The notes beneath the pieces were generated by a model. That model was given only the letters and a program-made list of their open reading frames with translations. It was not told the DNA's origin and did no database searches. Positions 60,441 through 64,000 of a stretch of DNA of 64,000 bases are shown in pieces (the stretch's first letter is position 1; each line of letters begins with the position of its first letter). Where the stretch lies: contig CM073596.1 of the NCBI GenBank assembly GCA_037074705.1, positions 24,216,001 to 24,280,000 of the forward strand, in the 5' to 3' direction. Made by a program: the position numbers and the translations under genes. The stretch is from Zhengitettix transpicula (taxonomy: Eukaryota; Arthropoda; Insecta; Orthoptera; Tetrigidae).

Positions 60441-61264
60441 ATTAACGACCGAATATTACTAGGTAAACATTAAAATCAAAGAAACAATTAATTACGTTTC
60501 GATCTTAATTTTAAGCAGTTCCAAAGTATTGATTCAAAAGAGAAATTTAAACCAGTGCATCATTTAGCAATCCTCTTTCTGAAATTAATCAGTGCCGAGA
60601 TAAATATGACAAGACTTCGTTGCCCTTGACTTTATTTGTGAATTATTTTGTTGCAAGGCATTGAGGTCCAATCTAGATAAGAGAGAAATTCCCAGTCATG
60701 TGAGCTTCCGTCTCTCCTGGTATCGATTGTAAGATTGTATCAGCACATGACTAGGTTAATGTTAAGAAAAGTGGAATCGTGCTTGACTTTAATATATTTC
60801 ACGTGTTAAATTTCAGTGTGTGGAAGGTCGAGTTTCAGAAATAAATAAAAAAAACGTAGACTCGACGGGAGGTTGTGTCTGGGTTGTGACAGATGTTATT
60901 GGGAATGCAGAGTGCAGCTGTGAGAGGACAGGAGAAAGAGGCGACCGGGCACGTCTATTTCAGTAAGGAGCCTGCAGGACATCCTCAAATGTCATGCTTC
61001 CTTCACCTTCAGACGATACCGTCAAGTAATCAGCGACCCACCATTATTACCACAGGATTTTCTATGATTTAGCAAAGCTCTACAGTGTTACAAGTAATCA
61101 GTTGATCTTGTTGAACCACACCATCAGTCGTTATATTTGTGATTAGGTTTTTCTTGGTATATGGTGCTGATATTACGACGTTCACATATTGGCGCTTGCG
61201 GATCAGCGTCTCAATCATACTGTATGTTCGAGCCACAGTGATGTCACTATTTTTTATTATTATT
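60441..61264. other. No recognised gene
   Basis: No coding or repeat signal recognised. Confidence 0.35.
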
Positions 61265-61475
61265 TAGAGCAACAGGGTAGTCCACGAGGTGGAAACTCCC
61301 CTTTAATAGTATAGGAAGGGATGTGAAAGGGGGAGATGCGGATGGGTAGAGGAAGGTAGCGAAGGGTTTTAACTACGGCCCCAGGACTGTATTTTTAAGG
61401 GTCCTACCAGACCGTGATGCAGGACAAACCCTAGAAAACCTGCATCAGGTAGGTCAGGCACTTGATATATTTTTA
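61265..61475 (-). mobile_element. Partial inverted copy of the retroposon family (copy K)
   Basis: On the minus strand it runs ACCTACCTGATGCAGG, TTTTCTAGGGTTTGTCC, a damaged GGTAGGACCCTTAAAAATA, GGGGCCGTAG, CTACCCATCCGCATCTCCC, CTATTAAAGGGGAGTTTCC and GTGGACTACCCTGTTGC, with a TAAATAATAATAAAAAA tail. It is 5'-truncated. Confidence 0.8.
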
Positions 61476-61479
61476 TGAA

Positions 61480-64000
61480 TCATATTAAAGTGGAGTTCAG
61501 TTTGGTATTCACTTCCGGTTGATGAAGAATGAGCACCCTCTTCTGGAGATAGAGTAATAGGTCTATTGTCGTAATACGGAAAAATGTAAATTTATGGAGG
61601 AAAATCTAAGTGCAAGGAGAAAATAAATTAGGGGATTGGAAACTTGTTTTAACTTTCCAAACAGAAAAGTATCTTGTTTCCAGCCTAATCTGCTACACTG
61701 AGAAAACCTACCCACCCACTTTCCCTCTATATACTTTCTGAAAAACTGAAACATAAAGCTTCAATTTGTTGTAATTTTCTTTTTAATAGTATTTGAACAT
61801 GTCTATACTAATCTTGATATTGATTGACAATTTAGCCTTCTAAGAATAAACTCAAATGATATCGATATGTGTTACCATTTCGTTCCGAGTATCTAGACTG
61901 GTTTTGCATCAAAATGATGATTTGCACATTTCTTGCATTCGGATAGATCAACTAAGTTTCTTATCTCTTCGAGGTTAACTCGCTCTTGAAACAGTCCAAA
62001 GACACTAAAACAGTTTATCTTGTTTCTGTTCCCCTCCTCTGTCGTCTTTGGTTTGTTTTCTATTACTTCAATGTACACCATTTACAAATTGGTCTCGGAA
62101 CCTTCTTTGGGCAACTCGTGGTATTTACCATTCTTCTGGGAACCAGAAAATTGCCATCACATTCCGCTATGATTGGGGCGTTCCTCAGGCCAATTGCCCG
62201 CTCCGCCCTGCTGTTAGCACTGCAAGAAAGTCGTCGTCCTTTTAGACCTGAGGCTGAAAGATGTCAATTAGCGAGGGCTGCTGAGAATAGCGGAAGTCAG
62301 AGGCCGGTGACCTGGCCCGATTCTCTTACGGTGTCGCCGAATCCTTCACACACAAAGCCACTTGGCAGGTCATCAAACGGGGATACTTTATCCTTCTGCC
62401 ATAAAACAATTCGATCGGGCATTGATCCCGAACGAGTTGTACTTCGATTTGGTTCAGCAGTGGCTCAGATTGTTGTCATGAGTCTAAAGCGAGTCGTCAT
62501 TTTTCTACGCTAACTTTTGAGTATTTTTCGGTAAATCTAATCATCTACCACTTTAATTATCGACTGTTCAGGAATAGTAATACATGATTCAATTTCCACA
62601 GTCTATGATTATTCTCAGATTTATTTGCTCGTTCTGCAGCCTAGTGTGCCAAATTGGATTATAATTAGATGAAATTAGAAGAACGGGAGGGTAAATATTA
62701 GGGATAGATACGGTTTGTTTGGCGTGCGTGGAATGCCATAGTAACGAAACACCGGTGTTGGCCGTGCGTAAAGGTTAGCGGGCAGAAGTAGTTCCCAAAA
62801 TAGCACAGAGCACGTGGCCAGGACGTTAGAGAATAGTCCCGTGATCCCAGGTCCGAGTCAGACCCTCGTGGCTCTTGCGTCACTGGGATAGGCTATAAAC
62901 TACAACGTAACCAAACTGGGTCTGAGGCAGAAATGATGATTGGGTGGTAGTTTCAAGGAGAAGGTATTGGTTTGACTGTCTTCATTGGAACGCTTACACT
63001 TTAAAATTTTCTGAAGTGTAATGTAACGTACGATTGTAAGACTGTATCGAGCTTCACGGTTGGAATCTTCAGTCATGATATCGACCTTTAGCCAATTTCT
63101 CGTCTGATCCAGCTGTTCTAATTTTTATTGTTGTACCGACAGCGGCGTCTCTAATCTCATAGTTTATTGTAGGTGTTGGAAAATCGTCATTGAGTTCGTA
63201 ATTCCACGCATCTTCGATGGTGGCGTGAAGAATCCGGCGTTTTATTGCGGCCTTCGTTGACGTCTGAGGTCACGTCGCTCGTGAGGGACGGAAATAGCCC
63301 TTCTTCACGTGCGTCGCGTGATTAATCTACTCTGCGGAACGTCCATAATTACACCCAGCTCCAGACCACGGAGCTGCAACTCTGCGCGCACGATCAATAA
63401 GAAACGCATCCACAGGTCGGGACTTTATAGGACGTTGGTGATTGCCTGTCCCCCTCAGTCAATTAGGACGTTCACTGGCCGCAGCGACGTTAAAATTCTC
63501 TTACTTCATACATTGCATGGTAGTCGATGACAACCGGCGCAGTCTTTATGGTTGGATTGGGACCAGTGTAGGTTCTTAGAAAGGCACTTCTTCCAGATGC
63601 GGGCTGGTGATTGTTGGTTAGAACCGTTGTAGCTGAACAGACCTGTTTTCTTACGGGGCAGCTGGCTATCAGAGAAACGCGCATTTATTGTTTTTCCACC
63701 AGAGCTCATTGTTTTAACCGCATCATCGAGCGGGTTCGTGATTAGAGACGAGACGTATCACACTGTAACTGAAAGCATGGTTATTCTTCCTGTCGAAGTG
63801 CACTGCAGAAGGTTGCGAAGGTCGAAGCGTCTAGTTTCAGTACGTAGTCGCATGTGGCGTCCCACGAGAAACAAGAAACTGGTGAGGAGGGATGCGTGGA
63901 GGCACGTGCAAGTGCGTGGCCCCACGTGGCACTCCGACGCACATGCTGAGGGGTTTTTACTGCCCCTGGTGCATGCTTCGGCCACGAGGAATCTCCCTGG
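61480..64000. other. GC-richer end of the window, no gene identified
   Basis: The segments 62130-62500 and 62690-64000 are clearly GC-richer and CpG-richer than the window average. The longest frame in the window (61986-62513, plus, 175 codons) lies here but has no recognisable domain, and the reading varies from hydrophobic to basic without a fold-like pattern. Minus-strand frames at 63490-63985 are also unrecognised. This could be a promoter-proximal region of the next gene or a patch of old GC-rich repeats. Confidence 0.35.

Noticed and set aside
61986..62513. 175-codon open frame, the longest in the window
   Set aside because: It has no recognisable domain, no splice or start context, and sits in a GC-richer patch where long chance frames are expected.
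1..64000. Prokaryotic features (operons, CRISPR arrays, riboswitches, phage or integrative elements)
   Set aside because: The genes have GT-AG introns, the repeats are eukaryotic retroelements, and regular spacer arrays were not seen. The inverted repeats are foldback elements rather than CRISPR repeats.

Overview
The window is AT-rich eukaryotic nuclear DNA. It has spliced genes with canonical GT-AG introns, long TA microsatellites, many decayed non-LTR retrotransposons, and several families of short dispersed and foldback repeats. There are no operons, ribosome binding sites, CRISPR arrays or other prokaryotic features. Gene structure and repeat style suggest an insect with a large genome. 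A hemimetabolous insect such as a cockroach, termite or relative is a guess from repeat style and could not be verified.

The identifiable genes lie in a compact block between about 11 and 24 kb. (1) A five-exon plus-strand gene (12916-15293) encodes a 280-residue PhnD-like substrate-binding-fold protein. A GC-rich stretch at 11.0-11.4 kb may be its untranslated first exon or promoter. (2) A thirteen-exon minus-strand gene (16830-23096) encodes the mRNA-export factor GLE1 (677 residues). It converges on gene 1. (3) A plus-strand first coding exon (23531-23648) lies divergently to GLE1. Their start codons are 434 bp apart, with a probable shared promoter between them. No later exon of gene 3 was recognised, so the remaining 40 kb may be its first intron, intergenic DNA, or both.

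The rest is a repeat landscape. One retroposon family of up to about 540 bp occurs at least eleven times, in both orientations, often 5'-truncated and with an A-rich or TA-rich 3' tail. Foldback elements recur across the window. Most have arms carrying a CCTGANGA - hairpin - GAAACGT core that resembles the hammerhead-ribozyme ends of Penelope-like retroelements. LINE reverse-transcriptase remnants are recognisable by translation near 9.4, 41.6, 43.8-44.4, 44.7 and 59.6-60.4 kb, one of them as an inverted duplication. Nested insertions at 36.9-37.4 kb and 60.0-60.2 kb give a relative order of transposition. The most interesting items are the hammerhead-like foldback elements, the intron-containing PhnD-like gene, and the SINE-like retroposon family.
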